The notes: generated by a model from the letters alone, not told the origin. A stretch of 64,000 nucleotides of DNA from Billgrantia azerbaijanica (GCA_004551485.1 SBLD01000003.1:186001-250000); one strand, 5' to 3'. Positions 27,749 to 37,234 are shown, numbered from the stretch's first letter. Program-made: numbers and translations.

Positions 27749-28500
27749 TGGCCATGCTGATCGGCGCCTTCCTGGGCTTCTGGATAGGCGGCCCGCTGGG
27801 CCTGCTGGTTGGCGGTGGGTTGGGCTACTGGCTCGCCCAGCGGTTGCGCCGCAGCGCTGTGGGCCGATTGGCCGAGGCGCAGGCGCAGTTCCTCGAGTCG
27901 ACCTTTGCGGTCATGGGCTGCTTGTGCAAGGCCGATGGCCAGGTCACCGAGGAGGAACTGGATGCCTCGCGTCAGCTGTGGGATCGCCTGCGTCTGAACG
28001 AGGCCCAGCGCGCCAAGGCGCGGGCTGACTTCACCCGCGGCAAGGGGCCGGACTTCGACCTGGACGCGGAGCTGGCCAAGGTGCGTCAACGGGTGGGCGG
28101 CCAGCCGGCCCTGCGCCAGGTCTTCCTGCAGGTGCAGCTGGCGGCGGTTGCCGCCGATGGCAAGCTTCACCCCACCGAGCACGAGATGATCCTGCGGGTG
28201 GCCAAGGGCCTGGGGTGCAGCGAGGCAGAGATCGCCCAGATCGAGGCCATGCTGCACGGAGCCACCCCGTCGGCGGGCAAGCAAGCGGTTTCCCTCGAGG
28301 AGGCCTACCGGGTGCTCGGCGTCGAGCGGGATGCCAGCGATGCGGAGATCAAGAAGGCCTATCGCCGGCTGATGAGCCAGAACCACCCCGACAAGCTGGC
28401 CGGCAAGGGGCTGCCCGAGAGCATGCGCGAGGTCGCTCAGCAGCGCACCAGCGAGATTGGCAACGCCTACGAGCGCATCCGCCAGGCCCGCGCCGCCTGA
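27742..28500 (+). CDS. djlA: Membrane-anchored J-domain co-chaperone DjlA
   Basis: 252 aa. A glycine-rich N-terminal membrane segment (residues about 3-28, [21 protein letters not shown]) is followed by a TerB-like helical domain (about 40-165, [18 protein letters not shown]) and a C-terminal J domain (about 185-250) with the HPD tripeptide in MSQNHPDKL. DjlA stimulates DnaK ATPase at the inner membrane. Start codon overlaps the dxs stop; another ATG at 27748 is possible. Confidence 0.92.
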   Translation: MLMAMLIGAFLGFWIGGPLGLLVGGGLGYWLAQRLRRSAVGRLAEAQAQFLESTFAVMGCLCKADGQVTEEELDASRQLWDRLRLNEAQRAKARADFTRGKGPDFDLDAELAKVRQRVGGQPALRQVFLQVQLAAVAADGKLHPTEHEMILRVAKGLGCSEAEIAQIEAMLHGATPSAGKQAVSLEEAYRVLGVERDASDAEIKKAYRRLMSQNHPDKLAGKGLPESMREVAQQRTSEIGNAYERIRQARAA

Positions 28501-28522
28501 GGCGCCCCGTGGATTGCTGCTC

Positions 28523-29194
28523 TCACGCCTGATAGGGCAGCACGGCGGTATAGACGGCGAAGTAGTGACAGGTGCTGCCGCCGAGCACGAACAAGTGCCA
28601 GATGGCGTGGTTGTAGGGAATCGCGCGCACGGCGTAGAAGATCACCCCCAGCGTGTAGGTGGCTCCGCCGGCGATGAGCAGAGCGAGGCCGGTGGTCGAG
28701 AGGGTCTCGATCAGCTCGTCGCCGGCCAGCACGGCCAGCCAGCCCATCGCCAGGTAGCCGGCGACGCGCAGGGTGGCGAAGCGGTGCGGCCAGGCGAGCC
28801 TGGCGGCGATGCCGCCGAGTGCCAGCCCCCACACGGTGGCGAACAGCGTCCAGCCGGTGGTGCCGCGCAGGTTGACGATCAGGAAAGGGGTGTAGGTGCC
28901 GGCGATCAGCAGGTAGATGGCGCAGTGGTCGAGCAGTTGGAACAGCCGCTTGAGGTCGGGGCGGCGGAAGCCGTGGTAGAGCGTCGAGGCGGTGTAAAGC
29001 AGTACCAGGGTGATGCCGTAGAGGGTGACGCCGACCACCTTCCAGGGGTCAACCTGAGCGGCCAGGCTCGCCAGCATCAGCAGCACGATCATGCCGGCCA
29101 GGCTCAGGCCGATGCCGATGCCATGGCTGACGCTGTGGACGAACTCTTCCACCAGGGTGAAATCGTACCCGCCCTTGCGGTCCGTCTCGCCCAT
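28523..29194 (-). CDS. Hemolysin III / PAQR family membrane protein
   Basis: 223 aa from ATG 29194 (MGETDRKGGYDFTLVEEF). Seven hydrophobic segments are visible. Signature residues include EEFVHSVSHGIGIGLS near the N-terminus, STLYHGF (zinc-site serine/histidine), LLDHCAIYLLIAGTYTPF (Asp) and the C-terminal HAIWHLFVLGGSTCHYFAV (two His), a metal site shared with adiponectin receptors. Physiological role in bacteria is unsettled; some members affect membrane fluidity. Convergent with djlA. Confidence 0.88.
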   Translation of the reverse strand: MGETDRKGGYDFTLVEEFVHSVSHGIGIGLSLAGMIVLLMLASLAAQVDPWKVVGVTLYGITLVLLYTASTLYHGFRRPDLKRLFQLLDHCAIYLLIAGTYTPFLIVNLRGTTGWTLFATVWGLALGGIAARLAWPHRFATLRVAGYLAMGWLAVLAGDELIETLSTTGLALLIAGGATYTLGVIFYAVRAIPYNHAIWHLFVLGGSTCHYFAVYTAVLPYQA

Positions 29195-29294
29195 ACGCCT
29201 CTCTCCGAGTGGTGTTCCCTGGGCGGGGCGCGGCAAGGCGCCCGTGTTTCAAGTCGGACAGTCCGGGCTGATAATCGTTCGTGTCATGTTGCGA

Positions 29295-29930
29295 TCAGGG
29301 CTTGCGTTCGGTATCCACGTCGCTGGCCTGGGTGAAGTCGCCCAGCGCCATCAGGTGACCGAGCTTGCCGGCCTTGGTGGAGAGGTACTGCTCGTTGTGG
29401 GGGTTGAGGCCGGTGGTGAGCGGCACGCGCTCGGAGACGGTGACGCCGGCATCGGTGAGCGCGGCGACCTTGCGCGGGTTGTTGGTCATCAGGCGCAGGG
29501 CGTGGATGCCCAGGTGCTCGAGCATCGGCACGCAGAGGTCGTAGCGGCGCAGGTCGGCGCCGAAGCCGAGGCGCTCGTTGGCCTCCACGGTGTCGGCGCC
29601 CTGGTCCTGCAGGTGGTAGGCGCGGATCTTGTTGAGCAACCCGATGCCGCGCCCTTCCTGACGCAGGTAGAGCAGCACGCCGCGCCCCTCGTCGGCGATG
29701 CGCTTGAGCGCCTCCTGCAGCTGGTAGCCGCAGTCGCAGCGCATCGAGAAGAGCGCGTCGCCGGTCAGGCACTCGGAGTGCACCCGCCCCAGCACCGGCT
29801 CGCCGTCGGCCACGTCGCCGAGCGTCAGGGCGATATGGTCCTTGCCGGTGGCCTCGTCCTCGAAGCCGTGCATGGTGAAGGTGGCCCAGGGGGTGGGCAG
29901 CCGGGAGGCGGCGATGAATCGAATCGTCAC
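29295..29930 (-). CDS. ribA: GTP cyclohydrolase II
   Basis: 211 aa zinc enzyme opening GTP to a diaminopyrimidine, first step of riboflavin synthesis. The zinc cysteines are in [21 protein letters not shown], and [16 protein letters not shown] contains the catalytic tyrosine/arginine region. GTG start with GAGG six bases upstream. Stand-alone RibA without a fused DHBP synthase, as in enterics (E. coli 196 aa); the C-terminus is about 15 residues longer. Divergent from hemE. Confidence 0.93.
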   Translation of the reverse strand: MTIRFIAASRLPTPWATFTMHGFEDEATGKDHIALTLGDVADGEPVLGRVHSECLTGDALFSMRCDCGYQLQEALKRIADEGRGVLLYLRQEGRGIGLLNKIRAYHLQDQGADTVEANERLGFGADLRRYDLCVPMLEHLGIHALRLMTNNPRKVAALTDAGVTVSERVPLTTGLNPHNEQYLSTKAGKLGHLMALGDFTQASDVDTERKP

Positions 29931-30027
29931 GGGGTACCTCGGTGAAAGACCACGGCGGTGCCGGAGATGAACCCCGCATTCTAGCAGGAACGCTGGCCGG
30001 GCTCACGACCGCTGCGCGGCCCGGACC

Positions 30028-30068
30028 TTGGCCTTGGTCAAGCCGGGCGCCAAACGATGCGCTACAAT
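30028..30068 (+). promoter_or_regulatory. Degenerate FNR/Anr-type box and -10 upstream of hemE
   Basis: TTGGCCTTGGTCAA (30028-30041) matches TTGAY-N4-RTCAA at nine of ten positions, with the mismatch in the important left half-site (GGC for GAC). TACAAT (30063-30068) starts 28.5 bases from the box centre, and no -35 hexamer is apparent. The geometry equals that of the better boxes at 10.4, 37.3, 46.8 and 51.3 kb. Confidence 0.4.
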
Positions 30069-30099
30069 GGCGCGACATTTCCTGTGGATGACCGCCTGC

Positions 30100-31182
30100 A
30101 TGGAACTCAAGAACGATCGCTTTCTGCGCGCCCTGGCGCGTCAGCCCGTGGACCGCACCCCGGTGTGGATGATGCGCCAGGCCGGCCGCTACCTGCCGGA
30201 GTATCGCGCCACCCGTGCCGAGGCCGGCAACTTCATGGACCTGTGCCGCAACCACGACCTGGCCTGCGAGGTGACGCTGCAGCCGCTGGAGCGCTATCCG
30301 CTGGATGCCGCCATCCTCTTCTCGGACATCCTCACCATTCCGGATGCCATGGGGCTCGGGCTCTACTTCGAGACGGGCGAGGGACCCAAGTTCCGCAAGC
30401 CGGTGCGCACGGCCGAGGAGGTCGCGGCACTCACGGCGCCAGATGCCGAGCGCGACCTGGACTACGTGATGCGTGCCGTGGCGACCATCCGCCGCGAGCT
30501 CGACGGCCGCGTGCCGCTGATCGGCTTCTCCGGCAGCCCCTGGACGCTCGCCACCTACATGGTCGAGGGCGGCTCGAGCAAGGATTTCCGCCACATCAAG
30601 AGCATGCTCTACGACACCCCGAGCGTGATGCACGACCTGCTCGACACCCTGGCAGGGGCCGTCACTGACTACCTCAACGCCCAGATCCGCGCCGGCGCCC
30701 AGGCGGTGCAGATCTTCGATACCTGGGGCGGGGCGCTCTCCACCCCGGCCTATCTGGAGTTCTCGCTCCGCTACATGGAGCAGATCGTCGCCGGGTTGAT
30801 CCGCGAGCACGATGGTCGTCGGGTGCCGGTGATCCTGTTCACCAAGAACGGCGGCCAGTGGCTTGAGGACATCACCCTGGCCGGGCCGGATGCCGTGGGC
30901 CTGGACTGGACCACCGAGCTGTCGGATGCCCGTGCGCGGGTCGGCCACAAGGTGGCGCTGCAGGGCAACCTCGACCCCAACGTGCTGTTCGCCCGCCCCG
31001 CGGCGATCCGCGCCGAGGTGGGGCGCATCCTCGACAGCTACGGTCACGGGCCGGGGCATGTCTTCAACCTCGGGCACGGCATCAGCCAGTTCACCGACCC
31101 GGAGCGGGTTACCGCCTTCCTCGAGGCGCTGCACGAGCTGAGTCCGCGCTACCACCGCGCCATCCAGCACGCCAGTGCCTGA
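30100..31182 (+). CDS. hemE: Uroporphyrinogen decarboxylase
   Basis: 360 aa haem-pathway enzyme converting uroporphyrinogen III to coproporphyrinogen III. Signatures: [17 protein letters not shown] (residues 21-37) and [17 protein letters not shown] (about 143-159). [19 protein letters not shown] holds the catalytic aspartate. ATG 30100 (MELKNDRFL) is chosen over an upstream frame-open ATG at 30028 that would lie in the promoter. Demand for haem c and d1 in the nearby denitrification genes makes oxygen-dependent control plausible. Its end overlaps a vanZ-like gene by 8 bases. Confidence 0.95.
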   Translation: MELKNDRFLRALARQPVDRTPVWMMRQAGRYLPEYRATRAEAGNFMDLCRNHDLACEVTLQPLERYPLDAAILFSDILTIPDAMGLGLYFETGEGPKFRKPVRTAEEVAALTAPDAERDLDYVMRAVATIRRELDGRVPLIGFSGSPWTLATYMVEGGSSKDFRHIKSMLYDTPSVMHDLLDTLAGAVTDYLNAQIRAGAQAVQIFDTWGGALSTPAYLEFSLRYMEQIVAGLIREHDGRRVPVILFTKNGGQWLEDITLAGPDAVGLDWTTELSDARARVGHKVALQGNLDPNVLFARPAAIRAEVGRILDSYGHGPGHVFNLGHGISQFTDPERVTAFLEALHELSPRYHRAIQHASA

Positions 31183-31534
31183 ACGGAACCGACGGGGGCG
31201 TTGGCGCCGTCCGTGGCTGATGCTGGCGGCGATCGCGGCGCTGGCCATCGCCCTGGGCAGCCTGATGCCGGGCAGCGAGATGCCCGGCCGCCTGCCTTGG
31301 GACAAGGCCAGCCACTTTCTCGGCTACGCGGGCCTCGCCGGGCTTGCGGGGCTGGCCGGCGTGCGCCTGCCGCTGGCCTTCGCGGCCTCCCTGCTCTACG
31401 GCATCGCCATCGAGTACGCACAGCTCCTGGCGCCGGGGCGCAGCGGCGGCGATTGGGGCGATATCCTCGCCAACGGCCTGGGGGCGGCGGCGGCGGTGTT
31501 GCTCTTGAAAGCCTGGCGGCGGCTCATGGCCTAG
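31175..31534 (+). CDS. VanZ-like family membrane protein
   Basis: 119 aa with four hydrophobic stretches (about 14-30, 45-62, 65-82 and 93-112). [28 protein letters not shown] and [29 protein letters not shown] match the VanZ-like domain, with conserved DK..H and E..Q..G.R...D.. residues. Function outside vancomycin operons is unknown. The start overlaps the hemE stop by 8 bases, indicating coupling. Confidence 0.8.
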   Translation: MPERNRRGRWRRPWLMLAAIAALAIALGSLMPGSEMPGRLPWDKASHFLGYAGLAGLAGLAGVRLPLAFAASLLYGIAIEYAQLLAPGRSGGDWGDILANGLGAAAAVLLLKAWRRLMA

Positions 31535-31560
31535 GAGCCTGGCGGCCTTTTCGCCGAGGC

Positions 31561-31606
31561 ACACGACGGCGCCCCGTCACCGCAAGGTGGCGGGGCGCCG
31601 TCGTGT
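31561..31606. terminator. Bidirectional hairpin between vanZ-like gene and ppiA
   Basis: Arms 31561-31581 and 31586-31606 pair over 21 bases with a single G-T mismatch around a GCAA tetraloop. It sits between two convergent stops; no T-tract on either side. Confidence 0.6.
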
Positions 31607-31616
31607 GGATGACCAC

Positions 31617-32195
31617 TCAGGGCAACTCGGCGCGCTCGATCACCACCGCTTCCTGCGGCACGTCCCGGAAGGGGCCGTGGCTGCCGGTGGGCACCGCCTT
31701 GATGGCGTCGACCACCTCCATGCCGTCGACCACGCGGCCGAACACCGCATAGCCCCAGGTCTGGCCGGAGTCGGGGCTGCGGTGGTCGAGGAAGGCGTTG
31801 TCGGCGACGTTGATGAAGAACTGCGAGGTGGCCGAGTGCGGGTCGCCGGTGCGCGCCATGGCCAGGGTGCCGCGCTCGTTCGACAGGCCGTTGTCGGCCT
31901 CGTTGGGGATGGGGTCGCGGGTGGGCTTCTGGCGGAAGGCTTCGTCGAAGCCGCCGCCCTGGATCATGAAGCCGTCGATAACACGGTGGAAGAGAGTGCC
32001 GTCGTAGTGGCCCGCCTGCACGTAGGTGAGGAAGTTGTTGACGCTCTGCGGGGCCTGTTCCTGGAACAGTTCGATGGCGATCTCGCCGTGGCTGGTGTGG
32101 AGGATCACGTCGGCGGCGTCGCTGTCGGCACCGGCCGCGGGGGCCAGCGGCAGGGTGCCGGCCATGAGCAGGGTCAGCAGGGTTCGTTTCAGCAC
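31617..32195 (-). CDS. ppiA: Periplasmic peptidyl-prolyl cis-trans isomerase, cyclophilin type
   Basis: 192 aa with a signal peptide (residues 1-23, [18 protein letters not shown]). The mature cyclophilin domain contains [15 protein letters not shown] (catalytic Arg/Phe), [23 protein letters not shown] and [19 protein letters not shown]. It catalyses proline isomerisation during periplasmic folding. Size equals E. coli PpiA (190 aa). It diverges from the ccm-nir block, but no functional link is evident. Confidence 0.9.
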   Translation of the reverse strand: MLKRTLLTLLMAGTLPLAPAAGADSDAADVILHTSHGEIAIELFQEQAPQSVNNFLTYVQAGHYDGTLFHRVIDGFMIQGGGFDEAFRQKPTRDPIPNEADNGLSNERGTLAMARTGDPHSATSQFFINVADNAFLDHRSPDSGQTWGYAVFGRVVDGMEVVDAIKAVPTGSHGPFRDVPQEAVVIERAELP

Positions 32196-32303
32196 GGTCT
32201 GGCTCCTTGCGGGTCGAGGCGATCAGCTTACGGCCTGGGTGCCGTCTTGTCAGGCACCGGTCGGGGGCCGGGGTCCGCGTGGCGCCGGCCGCAGGCGGAG
32301 ACT

Positions 32304-32343
32304 TTGATCTGGATCACAAGGGACGAGCGGAAAGAGGTATCCA
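32304..32343 (+). promoter_or_regulatory. FNR-type box upstream of ccmF
   Basis: TTGATCTGGATCAC (32304-32317) matches the FNR consensus TTGAT-N4-ATCAA at nine of ten positions, 178 bases before the ccmF ATG. The -10 is poor: TATCCA at 32338 is the best candidate at the right distance. The rest of the 299-base gap (32196-32494) shows no other clear signal. Confidence 0.55.
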
Positions 32344-32494
32344 GTATGGATTTTATCGCCCGTTCGCCGGACCATCGCGACATGCCGGTCGAGCGCCCGC
32401 CCCAAGGTGGGGCGTTCGGCCCCGAATGTCGCGTTCCGAGGCGGCCGTTTCTGGCGTCTGTCGATGCCGGCCCTCGGCAGGAGGTGGTCCATTC

Positions 32495-34504
32495 ATGGTG
32501 GCGGAGCTCGGTAACTTTGCCCTGATCCTGGCGCTGTGCCTGGCGGTGGTGCAGGGCGTGCTGCCGCTGCTGGGGGCCCAGTGCGGCGAGGCGAGGCTGA
32601 TGCGTACGGGGCGTTCGCTCGCCACCGGCCAGTTCGTCTTTCTCGCCCTTGCCTACGCGGTGTTGACCTGGGCCTTCGTCGTCGGCGACTTCTCCGTGCG
32701 CTACGTGGCCAGCCAGTCGAGCCTCTCCCAGCCGCTGCTCTATCGCCTCACCGCGGTGTGGGGCGGCCACGAGGGCTCCATGCTGCTGTGGGTGCTGATC
32801 CTGGGGGGCTGGGGGCTGGCCGTGGCGATCTTCAGCAAGTCGCTGCCGCGCGAGATGCTGGCCCGGGTGCTGGGCGTGCTGGGGTTGGTATCGGCGGGTT
32901 TCATCGCCTTCACGCTGTTCACTTCCAACCCCTTCGCACGCATCGTCCCCGGTCCGGCCGACGGCCGCGGCATGAACCCGCTGCTCCAGGACCCGGGCAT
33001 GATCCTGCACCCGCCGCTGCTCTACATGGGCTACGTGGGGACGGCCGTGGTCTTCGCCCTGGCCATTGCCGCGCTGATCGGCGGGCGCCTCGACGCCGCC
33101 TGGGCGCGCTGGTCGCGCCCCTGGACCACGGTGGCCTGGGTGTTCCTCACCCTGGGCATCGCTGTGGGGGCCTGGTGGGCCTACTACGAGCTGGGCTGGG
33201 GCGGCTGGTGGTTCTGGGACCCGGTGGAGAACGCCTCCTTCCTGCCCTGGCTGACCGCCACCGCGCTGATCCACTCCCTGGCGGTGACCGAGAAGCGCGG
33301 CGGCTTCAAGGTGTGGACGCTGATGCTGGCGATCATCACCTTCGCGCTCACCGTGCTCGGTACCTTCATCGTGCGCTCCGGGGTGATCACCTCGGTGCAC
33401 GCCTTTGCCACCGACCCGCAGCGCGGTGTCTTTCTGCTCGGCCTGCTGGCGCTGACCCTGCTCGGTGCGCTGTCGCTCTACGCCTGGCGCGCCCCCCGGG
33501 TGGGGCTGGGCGGTGGCTTTGGCGCCTACTCGCGGGAGTCGCTGTTGCTGGCCAACAACGTGCTGCTGACGGTGGCCTGCGCCGCCGTGTTCATCGGCAC
33601 CCTCTACCCGCTGGTGCTCAGCGCCCTGGGGCTGGGCAAGATCTCGGTGGGCCCGCCCTACTTCGACACCGTCTTCGCCCCGCTGATGCTGCCGCTGCTG
33701 CTGCTGGTTGGCCTCGGTCCCACGGTGGCCTGGAAGCAGGCGAGCCCCGCGGCCACCCTGCGCGAGCTGCGCGGGGCGGTGGTGGCCAGCGTCGTCGCCG
33801 GCGGGCTCTGGCCGCTGGCCGTGGGTAGCTGGCGGCCGCTCACGGCCCTGGCGCTGATGCTCGCCGTATGGATCGTGCTCACCGCGCTGCTCGACGTGCG
33901 CAAGCGCCTGGGCAGAGCACGCCAGCCGCTCGCCGTGCGCGTCAAGCGGATCACACGGCCGGCCTTCCTCGGCATGCACCTGGCCCACGTCGGCCTGGCG
34001 CTAGTGGTGGTGGCCATCGCCATGGTCAAGACCTACGAAGTGGAGCGCGACGTGCGTCTTGCTCCCGGCGAGAGCGCGACGGTGGCCGGCTACGATTTCA
34101 CCCTGCAGGACGTCTCCCTGGCGGCGGGACCCAACTACGAGGCCGACCAGGCGACGCTGGTCGTGAGTCGCGGCGGCCAGCCGGTGGCCACGCTCGCCCC
34201 GCAGCGGCGCTACTACGATACCCAGCCGGGCATGCCGATGAACCAGGCCGCGCTGCATCGGGCGATCACGCGCGACGTCTACGTCTCGCTCGGTGAGCGC
34301 CTGGAGGGTGACGCCTGGAGCCTGCGGCTCTACTACAAGCCCTACATGGTGTGGATGTGGAGCGGGGCGCTGCTGCTTGCCCTGGGCGGCCTGCTGGCCG
34401 CGGCGGACAAACGCTACCGCCTGCGGCGACGGCGTTCATCGGCTGCCGCCCCCGCCCCTGGCCTGCCGGGCGAGGCGGCAACGCAGGAAGGAGTGAGCGG
34501 ATGA
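32495..34504 (+). CDS. ccmF: Cytochrome c-type biogenesis protein CcmF
   Basis: 669 aa haem lyase subunit that attaches haem to apocytochromes c on the periplasmic side. The ATG at 32495 is preceded by GGAGG. About 15 membrane segments are expected. The tryptophan-rich WWD motif WGGWWFWDPVENASFLPWL (residues about 236-254), WGGHEGSMLLWVLIL (about 89-103) and NPLLQDPGMILHPPLLYMGY are diagnostic. Length matches CcmF (647 in E. coli) rather than the shorter NrfE (552). First gene of ccmF-ccmG-ccmH-ccmI; ccmABCDE are not in the window. An FNR-type box upstream suggests anaerobic control. Confidence 0.93.
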   Translation: MVAELGNFALILALCLAVVQGVLPLLGAQCGEARLMRTGRSLATGQFVFLALAYAVLTWAFVVGDFSVRYVASQSSLSQPLLYRLTAVWGGHEGSMLLWVLILGGWGLAVAIFSKSLPREMLARVLGVLGLVSAGFIAFTLFTSNPFARIVPGPADGRGMNPLLQDPGMILHPPLLYMGYVGTAVVFALAIAALIGGRLDAAWARWSRPWTTVAWVFLTLGIAVGAWWAYYELGWGGWWFWDPVENASFLPWLTATALIHSLAVTEKRGGFKVWTLMLAIITFALTVLGTFIVRSGVITSVHAFATDPQRGVFLLGLLALTLLGALSLYAWRAPRVGLGGGFGAYSRESLLLANNVLLTVACAAVFIGTLYPLVLSALGLGKISVGPPYFDTVFAPLMLPLLLLVGLGPTVAWKQASPAATLRELRGAVVASVVAGGLWPLAVGSWRPLTALALMLAVWIVLTALLDVRKRLGRARQPLAVRVKRITRPAFLGMHLAHVGLALVVVAIAMVKTYEVERDVRLAPGESATVAGYDFTLQDVSLAAGPNYEADQATLVVSRGGQPVATLAPQRRYYDTQPGMPMNQAALHRAITRDVYVSLGERLEGDAWSLRLYYKPYMVWMWSGALLLALGGLLAAADKRYRLRRRRSSAAAPAPGLPGEAATQEGVSG

Positions 34505-35046
34505 GATGGCGAATCCTCGTGCCCCTGGTGGCGATCGTGACCCTGCTCGGCGTGCTGCTGCTCGGCCTGGGGCTGAACGGCCGCGAGCTGCCCTCGCCGC
34601 TGGTGGGCAAGCCGGCGCCGGCGTTCACGCTCACGGCGCTGGCGGACCCCGAGACGCGGCTCACCGAGGCGGACTATCTCGGCGAGGTGGCGCTGGTCAA
34701 CGTCTGGGCCACCTGGTGCAGCACCTGCCGTGCCGAGAAGCCGCTGCTCATGGAACTCGCCCGGGCGGGCATCCCCATCCACGGCATCAACTACCGTGAC
34801 GAACGCGAGGCGGCGCTGCGCTACCTCGAGATCAGCGACAACCCCTACCGCACCATCGCCTTCGACCCCGAGGGCGACGCCGGCATGGAGTGGGGCGTCT
34901 ACGCCACCCCGGAGACCTACCTGCTCGATGCCGAGGGGGTGATCCGCTACAAGCGCACCGGCCCGCTGAGCCGCGAGCTGCTGCGCGACGAGGTGCTGCC
35001 GCTGATCGAGGCGCTGCGCGCCGAACAGCGGGAGGCAGCATCATGA
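34501..35046 (+). CDS. ccmG: Thiol:disulfide interchange protein DsbE/CcmG
   Basis: 181 aa membrane-anchored thioredoxin-like protein that keeps apocytochrome CXXCH cysteines reduced. Anchor at residues 4-26; thioredoxin domain with VNVWATWCSTCRAEKP (CXXC = CSTC, about residues 78-81) and the later YATPETYLLDAEG holding the cis-proline. The start overlaps the ccmF stop as ATGA, and its own stop overlaps ccmH the same way, so the three are translationally coupled. Confidence 0.93.
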   Translation: MRWRILVPLVAIVTLLGVLLLGLGLNGRELPSPLVGKPAPAFTLTALADPETRLTEADYLGEVALVNVWATWCSTCRAEKPLLMELARAGIPIHGINYRDEREAALRYLEISDNPYRTIAFDPEGDAGMEWGVYATPETYLLDAEGVIRYKRTGPLSRELLRDEVLPLIEALRAEQREAAS

Positions 35047-35534
35047 AGGGACATGCCTGGACCGGTCGCGGCGTGGTGCTCTGGCTGGGGATCGCCGCCT
35101 GGCTGCTGCCGGCGGGCCTGGCCTTGGCGCTGGCCATCGGTGATCCCGGGGAGTTCGCCAGCGACGCCCAGCGTACCCAGTACCAGACGCTGATCCGCGA
35201 GCTGCGCTGCACGGTGTGCCAGGGCGAGACGATCCACGAGTCCAACGCGGCGCTCGCCGCCGACATGCGTCGTCGAGTCTACGAGATGACCCGCGAGGGA
35301 CAGAGCGCCGAGGCGATCGTCGCGTTCATGGTGGCGCGCTACGGCGACTACGTGCGCTATCGCCCGCCGCTGCAGGCCAATACGGCGCTGCTGTGGGCCA
35401 GTCCGCTGCTGCTGCTGTTCACCGGCGGTGCGGTGTGGTGGCAGGTGATACGCCGTCGTCGCGGCCAGACCGCGCGCCCGACGTTCACGGCCGAGGAGCG
35501 CGCCGCGCTCGAGCGCCTGCGCCGTGGCGACTGA
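35043..35534 (+). CDS. ccmH: Cytochrome c-type biogenesis protein CcmH
   Basis: 163 aa. Signal/anchor residues 10-31, then a helical bundle with LRCTVCQGETIHESNAALAADMRRRV: the reactive pair is C-T-V-C within the LRCxxCQ motif (about residues 58-61). A second membrane segment follows FMVARYGDYVRYRPP (about 118-140). It acts with CcmF and CcmG in thioreduction and haem ligation. Short form lacking the fused TPR domain, which is supplied by the next gene. ATGA overlap with ccmG. Confidence 0.93.
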   Translation: MKGHAWTGRGVVLWLGIAAWLLPAGLALALAIGDPGEFASDAQRTQYQTLIRELRCTVCQGETIHESNAALAADMRRRVYEMTREGQSAEAIVAFMVARYGDYVRYRPPLQANTALLWASPLLLLFTGGAVWWQVIRRRRGQTARPTFTAEERAALERLRRGD

Positions 35535-35563
35535 CTCTTGCGGCTGACTCTGGGAGGTACGCG

Positions 35564-36439
35564 ATGAACGGCCTGTTCCTGATCTTCGCCCTGGCGCTGT
35601 GCCTGCTGGCGCTGGCTTTCGTGGCCTATCCGCTGCTGCGCCCGTTGCGGGATGACGGCGCCGCTTCGGGTGCGGCGGCCAACCGCGCGGTACACCGCGA
35701 CCGCGTGCGCGAGCTCGACCAGGATCTGGTCGCCGGCACCCTGACCCGGGCGCAGTATGACCTGGCGCTGGCCGACCTCGAGCGCGAGCTGCTCGACAGC
35801 GGCGCCCTGGCGCCCGCCGGGGATCGCGAGGCAGGCCGCCGGGGGCGACTCGTCGGCGCGTCGGCCATCGCCTGCATCGCCGGGCTGCCTTTTGCCGCCA
35901 TGGGCATCTATCTCGGCGTGGGGCATGCCGAGGCGGTCTTTGCCATTGCCGAGCCGCCCCCGAACTCGGCGCCGCCGGTCTCGGCCGAGAGCCGGCAGCG
36001 CGAGTTCCGGATGCTCGTCCAGCAGCTGCAGGGACGGCTCGCCGAGGAGCCCGCGGATCTCGAGAGCTGGGTGTTGCTCGGCCGTACCTTGGTGTTTCTC
36101 GACGACCTGGCGGCCGCCGAGCGCGCCTTCCGCGAGGCCATGAATCACGGCGGTGAACGGGATCCGGACGTCCTGACGCGCTACGCCGACGTGCTGGCCG
36201 AGCGCCAGGGGGAGCTGGCCGGCGAGCCGGCGGCCCTCATCGAGCGCGCCCTGGCGCTCGACCCCGATCACCCGGAGGGGCTGTGGATGGCCGGCAGCCT
36301 GGCGTTCCAGTCGGGGGACGAGGCGCGTGCTCGGCGCCACTGGGAGCGCCTGCTCGGGGTGTTGCCCCCCGAGTCTCGTGAGGCCGAGATCATCCGCGGC
36401 AACCTGGCCGAGCTGGCCGCGACGCCAGCGCAAGGCTGA
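35564..36439 (+). CDS. ccmI: CcmI/NrfG-like cytochrome c biogenesis protein with TPR domain
   Basis: 291 aa. N-terminal membrane segment (3-24), cytoplasmic leucine-zipper-like loop (NRAVHRDRVRELDQDLVAGTLTRAQYDLALADLEREL), a second membrane segment (about 98-118), then periplasmic TPR repeats from about 140 (LAEEPADLESWVLLGRTLVFLDDLAAAERAF...). CcmI chaperones apocytochrome c to CcmF/CcmH. GGGAGG precedes the ATG. It completes a four-gene ccmFGHI set beside dnr and nirS, so its main clients are probably NirS and the multihaem cytochrome. Confidence 0.88.
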   Translation: MNGLFLIFALALCLLALAFVAYPLLRPLRDDGAASGAAANRAVHRDRVRELDQDLVAGTLTRAQYDLALADLERELLDSGALAPAGDREAGRRGRLVGASAIACIAGLPFAAMGIYLGVGHAEAVFAIAEPPPNSAPPVSAESRQREFRMLVQQLQGRLAEEPADLESWVLLGRTLVFLDDLAAAERAFREAMNHGGERDPDVLTRYADVLAERQGELAGEPAALIERALALDPDHPEGLWMAGSLAFQSGDEARARRHWERLLGVLPPESREAEIIRGNLAELAATPAQG

Positions 36440-36466
36440 CCACGACATGATGCCCGGGAGGTGGAC

Positions 36467-37234
36467 ATGAAAACGCCGCTAAGCCGAGATGCCCTGCAGG
36501 CCGTCCGGCAGGTGCCCCTGTTCCGGGGGCTGGCCGATGACACCCTGGCGCTGTTGACCGGCGGCGCCCTGGAGCGCAGCTTCCGGCGCGGTACCCTGCT
36601 GTTCAGCGAGGGGGAGCCGGCGGATCGCTTCTACGTGGTGCTCGATGGCTGGGTGAAGCTGTTCCGCGAAAGCGCCGACGGCAACGAGTGCATGGTGGGG
36701 CTCTTCACCCGCGGCGAATCCTTCGCCGAAGCGGCGATGTTCGATCGCCTGGGCTTCCCGGTACACGCCGCCGTGGCCGAGGATGCGCGCCTGCTGATCT
36801 TCACGGCCGATCACTTTCTCTCCACCCTGGAACGACACCATGGGCTGGCCCTCAATCTGCTGGCGAATCTCTCCAGCATGCTGCGCTACCTGGTTCGCCA
36901 GCTCGACCAGCTGACCAACCAGCCCACCTACCAGCGCCTGGCGGCCTTCCTCGTCTCGCTCTGCCCGCGCGATGCCCGTCGGGCCACCGTCTGCCTGCCC
37001 TGCGACAAGCTGCTGATCGCCGGACGGCTGGGCATGAAACCGGAAAGCTTCTCGCGGGCCATGGCGCGCCTCAAGGAGGTCGGCGTGCGCTGCGAGCGCA
37101 ACTGCGTGCAGATCGACGACGTCCCGGCGCTGCGCGATTTCGCCAACGGCTGCGAGCCGGTCGCGCTGCCGGTCTCCGGCCTGGGCAGCGCCTCATCCCC
37201 GTCCGTCGCAGCACCCTCGCCCGCTTCCCGCTGA
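36467..37234 (+). CDS. dnr: Crp/Fnr-family regulator, Dnr type
   Basis: 255 aa from ATG 36467 (MKTPLSRDALQ), with GGGAGG upstream; GTG 36461 is the alternative. The cyclic-nucleotide-binding-like sensor fold spans about 18-130 (VPLFRGLADDTL..., LLFSEGEPADRFYVVLDGWVKLFRESADGNE), followed by the dimer helix and a Crp helix-turn-helix (CDKLLIAGRLGMKPESFSRAMARLKEVGV, about 183-211) resembling Dnr. No N-terminal cysteine cluster for an Fe-S centre as in FNR/Anr, so nitric oxide sensing through haem, as in Dnr, is the best guess. A nonconserved Ser/Ala/Pro tail ends the protein. It directly precedes the nirS promoter with two matching boxes. Confidence 0.87.
   Translation: MKTPLSRDALQAVRQVPLFRGLADDTLALLTGGALERSFRRGTLLFSEGEPADRFYVVLDGWVKLFRESADGNECMVGLFTRGESFAEAAMFDRLGFPVHAAVAEDARLLIFTADHFLSTLERHHGLALNLLANLSSMLRYLVRQLDQLTNQPTYQRLAAFLVSLCPRDARRATVCLPCDKLLIAGRLGMKPESFSRAMARLKEVGVRCERNCVQIDDVPALRDFANGCEPVALPVSGLGSASSPSVAAPSPASR

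Noticed and set aside
32495-34504. Calling this gene nrfE (nitrite ammonification) instead of ccmF
   Set aside because: Length and WWD context fit CcmF, and no nrfA-type cytochrome c552 is nearby; nirS is the local nitrite reductase.
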